From Fervidobacterium sp. (GTDB lineage: Bacteria > Thermotogota > Thermotogae > Thermotogales > Fervidobacteriaceae): 64,000 nucleotides of DNA. Below are positions 17,838 to 27,001 of this stretch, in pieces (position 1 is the stretch's first letter; each line of letters starts with the position of its first letter). The stretch covers positions 124,001-188,000 of the forward strand of contig JANZZV010000004.1 in NCBI GenBank assembly GCA_026419195.1, given 5' to 3'. The position numbers and the translations under genes were made by a program. The notes beneath the pieces are model-generated. The model had not been told where the DNA came from and ran no database searches. It worked only from the letters and a program-made list of their open reading frames with translations.

Positions 17838-19791
17838 TCAAAGCCACCTCTTTTATTTTTTCAACTGTTGCTTCGTCAACTATTATATCATTAACAACGA
17901 CATTTGGTGCTTTACCACAATTCTCTACACAAAATGTTCCTTTTATTTCCAAATTCTTTGCCCAATCTTCTTTGTTAGATAAAAAGATAAGTTCCTCAAG
18001 TATTTCATACGACCCCTTTGAATAACATGAAGTTCCCAGACAAACACTAACTTTTATCTTATCTTCAACATCCTCAGGAAGAGGAAGAATATCTATTTCC
18101 TTTTCTCCTATCCTTCTTCTGTGTTTGTATTCAGTGTGTATTATTTCGTGTGTTTTGTGGCTTAGTGGTGCATCAAAATACTTTGTGTAAAGTTCTCTCA
18201 TGTGGAAGTTTTCAGTTGGTGAGATAAGTACATCAACACTTTGTGTTTCTTTTAGTATTTTTGCTCTCCTTGTACGTGTTCTTACATCGTTTGGATATGG
18301 TTGCCCACCTCCACCAATACATCCGAAGTTACATGCCATAACTTCGACAATATCAGCTTGTAACTTTCCTTCTTTTATTTCAGAAATAACCTTTCTAACA
18401 TTACCAAGTCCAAATACTGCTAAGCCTCTAACACGCTTACCATTCTCAAGTTCGATTTCTGTTGAAGTGACTCCCTGATGAATTTCTTCAAATTTTATAT
18501 TCTTGACGTTTACTTTGTCTTCAATTACTTTAACAACACTACCAAGTACTCCTCCAGATTTTCCAAAGCTCAAACCTGATTGTGAAGAAAGTCCGAACGG
18601 TCTATCAAATGGCATTGGTTCAACCATTTTTATGTTCATACCTGTAGATTTAAACAATTTAACGAGTTCCCTTGTAGTAAGAACTATATCAACATCACCT
18701 ACAAATTCTTCCCTTTCAGCCTCAAATTTTTTTGCTGTACACGGCATTATCGATACAAGTACAATATCCGTCGGATCTATTCCTATTTCTTTCGAATAAT
18801 ATCTTTTAATTATCGCACCAAGTGCCATCTGAGGTGATTTCACACTTGAAAGGTTTGACAAGTATTCAGGATAATATTGCTCGGCAAATTTAACCCAACC
18901 TGGACAACAAGATGTAAATTGCGGTAGTTTCTCCCCTTTCTCAAGCCTTTCCATAAACTCATGAGCTTCTTCGTAAGCTACAAGATCTGCAGCGAAAGCA
19001 ACATCGAATACCTTTTTGAATCCTATCATTTTCATTACCGAGACCATTCTACCTGCCATCGCTATATCATCTTCGAGTCCAAACTCTTCTTGCAGCGATG
19101 CTCTTACAGCCGGCGCTATCATACCTATAACATATTTTCCTTCCTCAATTGCCTTGTAAACCTTATCTATATCATTTCTGATTGAAAGCGCTCCCGTTGG
19201 ACAATATGCTACACATTGACCACAAAAGACACATTCAGTATTTTCAAGCTTTTCCTCAAATGATGGAACAACTTGTGCTTCAAAACCTCTGTAAGCAAAA
19301 TCTATTGCTGCTATTGTTTGTAATTCATCACATGCCCTGACACAATCCCCACAAAGTATACATTTTGAATTATCTCTTACAATTATTGATTTTTCATCTG
19401 TTATGGTCTTTTTTGAAATCTTTTCAAACTTGTTTGAATTTAGTCCAAAATCTTGAGCGTACTTTTGTAACTTGCACTTGCCATTCATCTCACATGTAGT
19501 ACAATCACCATCATGTGATGCAAGTAATAATTGAAGTATACCCTTTCTCATTTCATATATCTTTGGTGTATGAGTTCTTATCTGCATACCCTCTCTTGGA
19601 GCAAGTGTACACGAAGTCACAATATCTTTTCCATCTACTTCAACAAGACACATCCGGCAAGCACCGTAAACAGATGTTTCAGACAAATAACACAGATTTG
19701 GTATCTCAATTCCAACTTCTCTTAAGGCTTCAAGCATATTTTTTGCATCGTTCCTTATTTCAATTTCTCTTCCATTAACCACTACTTTCAT
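17785..19791 (-). CDS. hydA: Fe-Fe hydrogenase alpha (catalytic) subunit HydA
   Basis: A 668-residue catalytic subunit of the trimeric, probably electron-bifurcating hydrogenase that reduces protons using NADH and reduced ferredoxin. In order: an N-terminal [2Fe-2S] domain (C34, C45, C48, C61), a His/Cys cluster (HDGDCTTCEMNGKC), two 4Fe-4S motifs (CILCGDC and CVFCGQC), and the H-cluster motifs TSCCPGW (about 291), MPCTAKKFEAE (about 346) and MACNFGCIGGGGQP (about 480). A C-terminal thioredoxin-like [2Fe-2S] domain (CLGTSC ... CVENCG) is present, as in the Thermotoga enzyme. GGGAGGGTGAT precedes the ATG. Confidence 0.96.
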   Translation of the reverse strand: MKVVVNGREIEIRNDAKNMLEALREVGIEIPNLCYLSETSVYGACRMCLVEVDGKDIVTSCTLAPREGMQIRTHTPKIYEMRKGILQLLLASHDGDCTTCEMNGKCKLQKYAQDFGLNSNKFEKISKKTITDEKSIIVRDNSKCILCGDCVRACDELQTIAAIDFAYRGFEAQVVPSFEEKLENTECVFCGQCVAYCPTGALSIRNDIDKVYKAIEEGKYVIGMIAPAVRASLQEEFGLEDDIAMAGRMVSVMKMIGFKKVFDVAFAADLVAYEEAHEFMERLEKGEKLPQFTSCCPGWVKFAEQYYPEYLSNLSSVKSPQMALGAIIKRYYSKEIGIDPTDIVLVSIMPCTAKKFEAEREEFVGDVDIVLTTRELVKLFKSTGMNIKMVEPMPFDRPFGLSSQSGLSFGKSGGVLGSVVKVIEDKVNVKNIKFEEIHQGVTSTEIELENGKRVRGLAVFGLGNVRKVISEIKEGKLQADIVEVMACNFGCIGGGGQPYPNDVRTRTRRAKILKETQSVDVLISPTENFHMRELYTKYFDAPLSHKTHEIIHTEYKHRRRIGEKEIDILPLPEDVEDKIKVSVCLGTSCYSKGSYEILEELIFLSNKEDWAKNLEIKGTFCVENCGKAPNVVVNDIIVDEATVEKIKEVALNEIGRKKGDTEVSKSNI

Positions 19792-19825
19792 TATCTATCA
19801 CCCTCCCAAAAAAGTTACAAATGGA

Positions 19826-21721
19826 TTAGCTAATAAGTTCGATAGCGCCAAATTTACACTTTGTCACACATAAACCGCATTTTATACACTTTTCCTGGTC
19901 AATTACATAAGGTTTACCTCTTTCTCCACTTATAGCGCCGTTTGGACAGCTTCTTGCACACAAACTGCAGCTCTTACATTTTTCTGGAATAATTACGTAC
20001 TTTTGGAAGGCTGTACACATACCGCTTGGACATCTACCTTCAATATGATCAATGTACTCCTGTCTAAAGTATTTCAGTGTACTGATTATCGGGTTCGGAG
20101 CTGTTTTTCCAAGTCCACATAAAGAAGCTGTTTTAACAATTTCTGACACATATTCAAGTGTATCAAGATCTTCGTATGTCGCCTTACCTTGAGTGAATTT
20201 TTCAAGGATATTGTAAGCCTGAGTTGTTCCCTCTCTACATGGCACACATTTACCGCACGATTCACGCTTTGTGAAATCTAAGAAAAATCTTGCGACTTCA
20301 ACCATACATCTGTCTTCGGTTATTGCAACGATTCCACCAGATCCGACCATTGCTCCAACGGATTTTAGCGTGTCATAATCGAGTGGTAAATCGAAAAGTT
20401 CTTCAGGCAAACACGCACCAGATGGACCTCCAATTTGTATTGCTTTTATCTTTTGTCCATTTGATGTTCCTCCACATATATTATCAAGAATATATCTAAG
20501 CGTTGTACCAAACTGGATTTCAATAATACCCGTAAGTTTAAGAGGACCTGTTACAGAGAACATCTTAGTACCTGGTGAACCTTGAACACCATATTTTCTG
20601 TACTTATCAACACCGTCTCTTAATATTTTTGGTACATTGGCATATGATTCGACATTGTTAATAAGTGTTGGTTTGCCCCATAATCCTGCCTGGGCAGGGA
20701 ACGGTGGTCTTGGTCTTGGAACTCCTCTTTTTCCTTCAATAGAGGCGAGCAAAGCAGTTTCTTCTCCACAAACAAACGCTCCGGCACCTTCTTTTACATA
20801 CAACTCAAAAGAAAATCCTGTACCCAGTATATTTTCACCAAGTAGCCCGTATTCTTTTGCATCTTCAATTGCTTTATTAAACATCTCAACGGCAATTGGA
20901 TACTCTGCCCTTATATATGCATATCCTTTCTGAGCACCTATAGCATAAGCAGCTATTATCATACCCTCAAGCACGGAATGTGGATCTCTTTCAAGTAAGG
21001 TTCTGTTCATAAATGCTCCTGGGTCACCTTCATCAGCGTTGCATACAACATACTTTATATCACCATTGCTATTGTAAGCAGCTTCCCACTTAAGACCTGT
21101 GGGGAATCCTCCACCACCACGTCCTCTCAATCCTGATGCCTTAATTTGTTCTATTATCCCTCTTCTATCCATAGAAAGTGCCTTCGCAAGTGCTGCATAT
21201 CCACCACGTGCCATGTAGTCTTCTATACTCTCGCATTCACTTGTGCCAATAGCTTCCATAATGTAGAACGTTTGATTTTTGAAAAACGTTGCATCTTCAA
21301 GACGTACAACTTTTTTATCAGAAATAGGATCGATAAGGAGCAACCTTTCAATCACTTCACCTTTGATCAAAGTTTTTTCAACTATCTCTTCAACATCATT
21401 GACAGTCACATGACTGTATGTAATCCCAGATGGCATAATCTTTACAAGAGGACCAAGTGAGCAAAGTCCACAACAACCTGTTCTTTTTACTGGTTCCTCA
21501 TTCTCGTCAATCCTTTCGATCTGTACATCAAGCCCTTTTGCCTTCACAACTTCGACAAACTTTGCATAAACCTTTCTTGAACCACTTGCAGTACAACCTG
21601 TACCAACACAAACATAAACCGATAACTTCTGAAGTTTTTTCTCCCTCTGTTCTCTTAACTTTTCTATATGTTTAAGCAACTCACTTGCACTATTGAACTT
21701 TTTCTCAACAGCTACAGCCAT
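19826..21721 (-). CDS. hydB: Fe-Fe hydrogenase beta subunit HydB (NuoF-like)
   Basis: A 631-residue flavoprotein subunit that binds NAD(H) and FMN. The N-terminal 120 residues are a thioredoxin-like [2Fe-2S] domain (CVGTGC ... CCGLCSLGP). The core follows with SGLRGRGGGGFPTGLKW for nucleotide/FMN binding, and the NuoF 4Fe-4S motif ESCGKCVPCREGT. The tail (about 565-631) is a ferredoxin with two clusters (CKSCSLCARSC, CIKCGLCVTKC). All cluster cysteines are in place. The start follows the hydC stop by one base. Confidence 0.96.
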   Translation of the reverse strand: MAVAVEKKFNSASELLKHIEKLREQREKKLQKLSVYVCVGTGCTASGSRKVYAKFVEVVKAKGLDVQIERIDENEEPVKRTGCCGLCSLGPLVKIMPSGITYSHVTVNDVEEIVEKTLIKGEVIERLLLIDPISDKKVVRLEDATFFKNQTFYIMEAIGTSECESIEDYMARGGYAALAKALSMDRRGIIEQIKASGLRGRGGGGFPTGLKWEAAYNSNGDIKYVVCNADEGDPGAFMNRTLLERDPHSVLEGMIIAAYAIGAQKGYAYIRAEYPIAVEMFNKAIEDAKEYGLLGENILGTGFSFELYVKEGAGAFVCGEETALLASIEGKRGVPRPRPPFPAQAGLWGKPTLINNVESYANVPKILRDGVDKYRKYGVQGSPGTKMFSVTGPLKLTGIIEIQFGTTLRYILDNICGGTSNGQKIKAIQIGGPSGACLPEELFDLPLDYDTLKSVGAMVGSGGIVAITEDRCMVEVARFFLDFTKRESCGKCVPCREGTTQAYNILEKFTQGKATYEDLDTLEYVSEIVKTASLCGLGKTAPNPIISTLKYFRQEYIDHIEGRCPSGMCTAFQKYVIIPEKCKSCSLCARSCPNGAISGERGKPYVIDQEKCIKCGLCVTKCKFGAIELIS

Positions 21722-21722
21722 A

Positions 21723-22232
<510 letters not shown>

Positions 22233-22249
22233 CTAGTACCTTCTATCTT

Positions 22250-22283
22250 TTCGTGAAAATAATAACGTTATATTTTTCACGAA
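22250..22283. promoter_or_regulatory. 34-bp palindrome at the hydC start site, probable Rex operator
   Basis: Near-perfect dyad: arms TTCGTGAAAA and TTTTCACGAA flank a symmetrical core ATAACGTTAT. It begins one base downstream of the hydC -10 box and therefore covers the transcription start, a classic repressor position. The TCGTGAAA half-site is similar in style to Rex sites, and rex is in the operon. Assignment to Rex is inference. Confidence 0.7.
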
Positions 22284-22284
22284 T

Positions 22285-22313
22285 ATGATAAACCTGTTTT
22301 TGCTTTCAGTCAA
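22285..22313 (-). promoter_or_regulatory. hydCBA-rex promoter
   Basis: Minus-strand -35 TTGACT (22308-22313), 17-bp spacer, -10 TATCAT (22285-22290), leading into the palindrome. The 303-bp divergent gap toward the glycosyltransferase also holds a TTTTGTGAAAA half-site-like sequence near 22330-22340. Confidence 0.75.
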
Positions 22314-22404
22314 GAGTATTTTTAGAATTTTTTCACAAAATTTACTTAGGCACAATGAATTATATTTGTTGGTTTTTAAGATGAGTTTTTCAAAGAGAAG
22401 TAGG

Positions 22405-22432
22405 TTTACACGTTGAGAATGTGAGATAAAAT
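22405..22432 (+). promoter_or_regulatory. candidate promoter of the glycosyltransferase gene
   Basis: -35 TTTACA (22405-22410), 16-bp spacer, -10 TAAAAT (22427-22432), about 65 bp before the TTG start. Confidence 0.45.
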
Positions 22433-22499
22433 TGTTTTAGTGTAAGTGGCAATTTGTTGCAAAATTCGGACTAAGCTTACTTAGAAGGAGTGGTAACTT

Positions 22500-23516
22500 T
22501 TGGAAACAAGATCTAAGAAGGTATCTGTTGTTATACCAGTAAGGAATGAAGAACATACGATCGGTAAATGTATAGAAAGTCTACTGAGTAATACGTACGA
22601 GAATTTTGAAATTGTCATAGTTGACGGGATGAGTGTTGATAAAACGGTTGACGTTGTGCAAGGTTATGTAGGAAAATACGGTGATAAAATCAGGATAGTT
22701 GAAAATCCACGGATGCACACGCCTTCTGGTTTGAACATTGGCATTCAAAAATCCACAGGAGATTATGTAATGATTGCAAGTGGACATGCTCGATATTCGG
22801 AAAATTATATTTCAGAGTGTGTTGATGCAATACAAAAAGGTGAATGTGACGTTGCGGGAGGTGTTATGGAAGTAACTCCAAGATACAATTCTCCTAAAGC
22901 AGTTGCCATAAGCGAGGTTTTAAAGAATCCTTTTGGAATAGGCGGGGCCAAGTACAGAATAGGTGCACCGACCAAGATTTATGTTGATACAGTAGCATAC
23001 GGAATATATAAACGCGAAATTTTTGAAAATGTCGGTCTTTTCAATGAAAAGCTTATAAGAAATCAGGATATCGAATTTAACTTGAGATTGAAAAGAGCAG
23101 GATACAAAATAATGCTTATTCCTCAAGCACGCTCATATTATTTTGCAAGAGATACCTATGGCAAGCTTTGGAAAAATAATTTTTCAAATGGATTCTGGGT
23201 AACTTACAGTTCAAGGTTTGTTAAAAAAGCTTACAAAATAAGACATTTAATACCTTTGTTTTTCGTTATTTATTTGTTCTTATCTATGATGAGCTTGTCA
23301 TTCATATCCCTACCAAGCGTTTTTTCTATTTTGATACTTGTTCCACTTGTTTTGTATTTTGCCCTTATAATTTATTCTTCGTTTAAAATTTCTTTGAAGC
23401 ACCATAATTTGTTGGTTTTTACCTACGCTGTACTGGCTTTCTTGACCCTCCATATTTCCTATGGAACAGGTTCGTTCTTAGGCTTTTTAAGATCTGTAGT
23501 GATCAAAAGTTCATAA
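22500..23516 (+). CDS. family 2 glycosyltransferase, membrane-associated
   Basis: A 338-residue GT2 enzyme: GT-A fold start VSVVIPVRNEEHTIGKC, IVDGMSVDKT for nucleotide-sugar binding, and RNQDIEFNLRLKRAGYK, which carries the acceptor/catalytic ED-like segment. Two to three hydrophobic helices at about 248-330 anchor it to the membrane, as in exopolysaccharide glycosyltransferases. Start is TTG 22500 behind AAGGAG. It faces the convergent wecB gene, so a shared surface-polysaccharide role is plausible. The sugar and acceptor are unknown. Confidence 0.85.
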   Translation: METRSKKVSVVIPVRNEEHTIGKCIESLLSNTYENFEIVIVDGMSVDKTVDVVQGYVGKYGDKIRIVENPRMHTPSGLNIGIQKSTGDYVMIASGHARYSENYISECVDAIQKGECDVAGGVMEVTPRYNSPKAVAISEVLKNPFGIGGAKYRIGAPTKIYVDTVAYGIYKREIFENVGLFNEKLIRNQDIEFNLRLKRAGYKIMLIPQARSYYFARDTYGKLWKNNFSNGFWVTYSSRFVKKAYKIRHLIPLFFVIYLFLSMMSLSFISLPSVFSILILVPLVLYFALIIYSSFKISLKHHNLLVFTYAVLAFLTLHISYGTGSFLGFLRSVVIKSS

Positions 23517-23520
23517 ATTG

Positions 23521-23559
23521 GCAAGAAAGTCAGGTAGAGGTGGGAAAAAACTTTCTTGC
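23521..23559 (+). terminator. possible terminator after the glycosyltransferase
   Basis: Ten-base arms GCAAGAAAGT and ACTTTCTTGC separated by a 19-nt loop, followed by a moderately T-rich stretch (TTCTTGCTT). Weaker than the other terminators in the window. Confidence 0.4.
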
Positions 23560-23647
23560 TTCTTGCTTAAATGTAAGGAAAATCTCAAAAAAAGTTGTTG
23601 AATTTTCATACAAGACTATCCAGTCTAAGCTTTTAATAAACCAAATT

Positions 23648-23669
23648 TTGATTCACTTAAGTGAATCAA
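23648..23669. repeat. 22-bp perfect palindrome
   Basis: TTGATTCACTT followed directly by its reverse complement AAGTGAATCAA, with no loop. It lies between two convergent genes and lacks a T tract, so it is not a standard terminator. Confidence 0.75.
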
Positions 23670-23734
23670 TCAAACACGGTGTTGCTTACAACAACGAACC
23701 TTTTCTACTTTAACCAAAACTTCTTAATTCAAAA

Positions 23735-24802
23735 TCAATAAATTGCGTTCAAAATCCTCTCAGATGCCTTTCCATCTCCAAATGGATTCATTTTATCACC
23801 TGGTACAAATTCAAGAGCTCTGTTAAGGCTAATGTAGACATGCTCTACATTTGTTCCTGCTAACACTCCGAAACCACTTTCTATAACCTCGGGTCTTTCT
23901 GTTGTTTCTCTGCATACAACTATGAACTTTTTGAAAGTAGGAGCCTCTTCCTGTAATCCACCACTATCACTTGCTACAAACAGGCAGTCTTTAAGTAATG
24001 CTGTCATTTCTAAATAATTTATCGGCTCAATAAGATGAGCATATCTACATCCATCAAGCTCATTATAAACAATTTCACGAACCTTTGGATTTTTGTGAAC
24101 AGGAAAGATAAACTCTATTTTTCTTTCTTCTGAAAATTTTCTTATTGCCCTTAATATGTTTCTCATGCGTTCACCTATGTTTTCTCTTCTGTGCAATGTT
24201 ACAACAAAATAATTTGTATGCTCAATAAATTTTCTTCTTACACTATCTAAGTCGAATTTCTCAATAACATACATCTGGGCATCTACAACAGTGTTACCTG
24301 TCACTATTATACGTTTGATGGAAAAGTTTTCTTTGAGAAGTGTGTTCATCGCATGTTGGGTTGGTGCAAAAAGTTTTTCGGAAACTTGGTCAATTACTCT
24401 CCTGTTCATTTCTTCTGGAAAAGGATCATACAGATTGCCACTTCTCAAACCAGCCTCTATATGACCAACTTTTATTCTTCTGTTGAAAGCAGCAATCGAT
24501 GCTGCCATAGCTGTCGTCGTATCACCTTGAACAAATATCCAATCGTAATTTTTTTCTTTCAATAGCTTCTCAAATTCGGCTATTACCTTGTATGCAATTT
24601 CGTTGAGTGTTTGGTTTTGAGTCATTATGCTCATGTCATAATCTGAATCAATACCAAAGATATCCTTCATCATATCAACCATTTCTCTGTGTTGACCAGT
24701 ACATATAAAATCCGCATCAATTCCCATTTCTCTCGCTTTTAGATAAACTGGGGCAACCTTTATAATTTCAGGTCTTGTACCAAATATGATGCCTATTCTC
24801 AT
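23735..24802 (-). CDS. wecB: UDP-N-acetylglucosamine 2-epimerase
   Basis: A 355-residue non-hydrolysing epimerase that interconverts UDP-GlcNAc and UDP-ManNAc for surface polysaccharide synthesis. The family start IIFGTRPEIIKVAPV, TGQHREMVDMM, VQGDTTTAMA, GHIEAGLRSG and SDSGGLQEEAP are all present, and length is normal. GGATGGAGGATTC precedes the ATG. It is converging on the glycosyltransferase and follows comM on the same strand with about 60 bp between. Confidence 0.95.
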   Translation of the reverse strand: MRIGIIFGTRPEIIKVAPVYLKAREMGIDADFICTGQHREMVDMMKDIFGIDSDYDMSIMTQNQTLNEIAYKVIAEFEKLLKEKNYDWIFVQGDTTTAMAASIAAFNRRIKVGHIEAGLRSGNLYDPFPEEMNRRVIDQVSEKLFAPTQHAMNTLLKENFSIKRIIVTGNTVVDAQMYVIEKFDLDSVRRKFIEHTNYFVVTLHRRENIGERMRNILRAIRKFSEERKIEFIFPVHKNPKVREIVYNELDGCRYAHLIEPINYLEMTALLKDCLFVASDSGGLQEEAPTFKKFIVVCRETTERPEVIESGFGVLAGTNVEHVYISLNRALEFVPGDKMNPFGDGKASERILNAIY

Positions 24803-24862
24803 TTGAATCCTCCATCCCTAACAAGTGTGCAAAATGTAAAAGTTTTTGAATGGTTTACTAAA

Positions 24863-26392
24863 TTATGAATGGAAAGACAAAAAGTCAGGATCGATAGTTG
24901 TAAACCTGTATTGGATAGCCTCACTAACGCATTTTGAATCAACAATTTCTAAGTCATTTAGATCGGCAACTGTCTTACTAACTTTTAGTATTTTATCAAT
25001 CGCCCGCGCTGAGAGTTTAAACTTTTTTGCGTATATTTTGAGCATATTTTCTGCCTCTTCTGTTAGTCTTATATATTTCTCAATCATTTTATGATTTAAT
25101 TTAGCATTTAGTTTAATTTTTTCATCCTTATATCTTTGAGCCTGTTTATGTCTTGCGCTTATAACTCTTTCTCTTATTTTCTCGCTACTTTCTCCCCCAT
25201 GTTTACTACGCAATTCTTCGTAAGTTACTCTCGGTATCTGTATTTGAATATCTATCCTGTCAAGTATAGGCCCTGAGATGTTTTTCCAATACCTTTTAAT
25301 CTCATATGAAGAACATTTGCATGCTATTTCTTTGTCACCGTAATATCCGCAAGGACATGGATTCATGGCAGCTATTAATTGGAAGTTTGCAGGGAATGTA
25401 TGTGTACCTTTCGATCGCGATACAGTAACTACACCATCTTCGAGAGGCTCTCTGAGTGCTTCTAAAACATCCCTCCTAAACTCTGGAAGCTCATCGAGGA
25501 AAAGTACGCCGTTGTGTGAAAGGGTTACTTCACCTGGTTTAACATTTGTTCCACCACCAATTATTGCTACTGTACTTGAAGTATGATGCGGACTTCTGAA
25601 TGGTCTTTGAGTTACAAGTGACGAATTAAGCATACCAACAGCACTGTATATCCTTGATGTCTCAATTATCTCTGTTTCGTCCATTGGTGGAAGAATTGTA
25701 GGAAATCGACGGGCAAACATGGTTTTGCCAGTACCTGGTGGCCCAACCATTAAAAGATTGTGTCCACCTGCAGCTGCTATTTCGAGTGCTCGCTTTGGAA
25801 GAACATGCCCTTTTATATCAGAAAAGTCCTCATCGTATGCGCAAGTGTTTCTTAGTTCAATTTTCCCTTGAGTTTGATAATACGAACTTTGTCCGTCTTT
25901 AAGAGTAGCGATTGCTTGCTGAAGATTTGAAAAACACAAAAACTTGCATTTTGTAGCGGCAGCTTCAAGAAAGTTCTCTTGCGGAATTATAAAAGTTCTG
26001 TCGCTGTTTTGAAATTCCAGTAAAATTGGCAAGACACCGCGTACCTTTCTTATTGTACCATCAAGTCCAAGTTCACCAATTACTATGCTATCGAAAGATT
26101 TAATAATCTTTGCAGCACCAAGAATACCGAGGGCTATTGCAAGATCTAAGAATGTGCCTTCCTTTTTGATATCACTCGGAGCCAAATTTACTGTTATCAA
26201 TCCACTGGGTAATACATTTCCTGAGTTTTTGAAAGCACTGAGAATTCTTTGTTTACTCTCTTTTACAGCCGTGTCAGGAAGTCCAACGATATTTATATCT
26301 CTCTTAACAGATCTTGTATTAATGTCGACTTCCACAGTCACAAGGACTGGAGTGATTCCAACCAGTACAGTTGATTGTGTACTGAAAAACAT
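24863..26392 (-). CDS. comM: YifB/ComM-family Mg-chelatase-like AAA+ ATPase
   Basis: A 509-residue AAA+ protein of the ComM family, a helicase of branch migration in natural transformation in other bacteria. The N-terminal Lon-like fold has NIVGLPDTAVKESKQR, followed by Walker A GPPGTGKTMFARR, Walker B/sensor LFLDELPEF, and a zinc-like CPCGYYGDKEIACKCS loop. The C-terminal Mg_chelatase_C segment has LSARAIDKILKVSKTVAD. Full length. AAGGGGGATA precedes the ATG. The competence role is taken from the family; no other competence genes are seen nearby. Confidence 0.92.
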   Translation of the reverse strand: MFFSTQSTVLVGITPVLVTVEVDINTRSVKRDINIVGLPDTAVKESKQRILSAFKNSGNVLPSGLITVNLAPSDIKKEGTFLDLAIALGILGAAKIIKSFDSIVIGELGLDGTIRKVRGVLPILLEFQNSDRTFIIPQENFLEAAATKCKFLCFSNLQQAIATLKDGQSSYYQTQGKIELRNTCAYDEDFSDIKGHVLPKRALEIAAAGGHNLLMVGPPGTGKTMFARRFPTILPPMDETEIIETSRIYSAVGMLNSSLVTQRPFRSPHHTSSTVAIIGGGTNVKPGEVTLSHNGVLFLDELPEFRRDVLEALREPLEDGVVTVSRSKGTHTFPANFQLIAAMNPCPCGYYGDKEIACKCSSYEIKRYWKNISGPILDRIDIQIQIPRVTYEELRSKHGGESSEKIRERVISARHKQAQRYKDEKIKLNAKLNHKMIEKYIRLTEEAENMLKIYAKKFKLSARAIDKILKVSKTVADLNDLEIVDSKCVSEAIQYRFTTIDPDFLSFHS

Positions 26393-26425
26393 AACAAACC
26401 TATCCCCCTTGATTTGAAAAAAATT

Positions 26426-26971
26426 CTATAACCCATTTTTCAATATCTCATACGTTCGCTTAGCAATCCGAGCAGTAATTCCCCATATTATGTAATCTTT
26501 CCATTTGTAAAATATAACTTCATAACGACCTTTTTTCCACGGATAATTTTTACCATTTGGTATCAAATCGTATGGAAAATCGTCTGGAGGTTGTAAAATA
26601 ATATCAACTGTTGATTTTTTATAAGGCTCAGCAAAAAAATTTATTGGTACAGTGAAAACTTCTGATACCTCAAATTTGTTAATTCTAAAGTCCAAAGTGC
26701 CTATTTCCACTATATAGGAAAATACTACCGTGTTAAATGGAGTAACTATAGGTTCAATGTCAGATATTTTTCTCAAAACATCTACATTTATTTCCTCTTT
26801 AAGCTCTCTCACTGCTGCAACATACGGAGTTTCACCATTTTCTATCCGACCACCCGGGAACGATACCTCTAGCGGTTGAGGGACGTAAGGAGAGCGGACT
26901 TCAAAAATAAGCTTGTCTTGATAAACTGGTGCACAGACAGCATAGTAATTATACTCACCCAAAAATTTCAC
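26426..26971 (-). CDS. Nudix hydrolase, CoA-pyrophosphatase-like
   Basis: A 181-residue Nudix enzyme. The box is GRIENGETPYVAAVRELKEE, preceded by RSPYVPQPLEVSFPGG, which resembles the motif of NudL-type CoA pyrophosphatases. The box glycine after REUxEE is replaced by Asn (EEINV), a mild deviation; the metal-binding glutamates are kept. GTG 26971 is selected because GGAGG is seven bases upstream, trimming the longer frame by nine codons. The substrate is uncertain. It is read from the same strand as comM with a 33-bp gap. Confidence 0.8.
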   Translation of the reverse strand: MKFLGEYNYYAVCAPVYQDKLIFEVRSPYVPQPLEVSFPGGRIENGETPYVAAVRELKEEINVDVLRKISDIEPIVTPFNTVVFSYIVEIGTLDFRINKFEVSEVFTVPINFFAEPYKKSTVDIILQPPDDFPYDLIPNGKNYPWKKGRYEVIFYKWKDYIIWGITARIAKRTYEILKNGL

Positions 26972-27001
26972 ATTGTTACCTCCGCTTTGTATGGTCAAAG
27001 C

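Noticed and set aside
23648-23669. Rho-independent terminator
   Set aside because: The palindrome has no loop and no T tract on either side.
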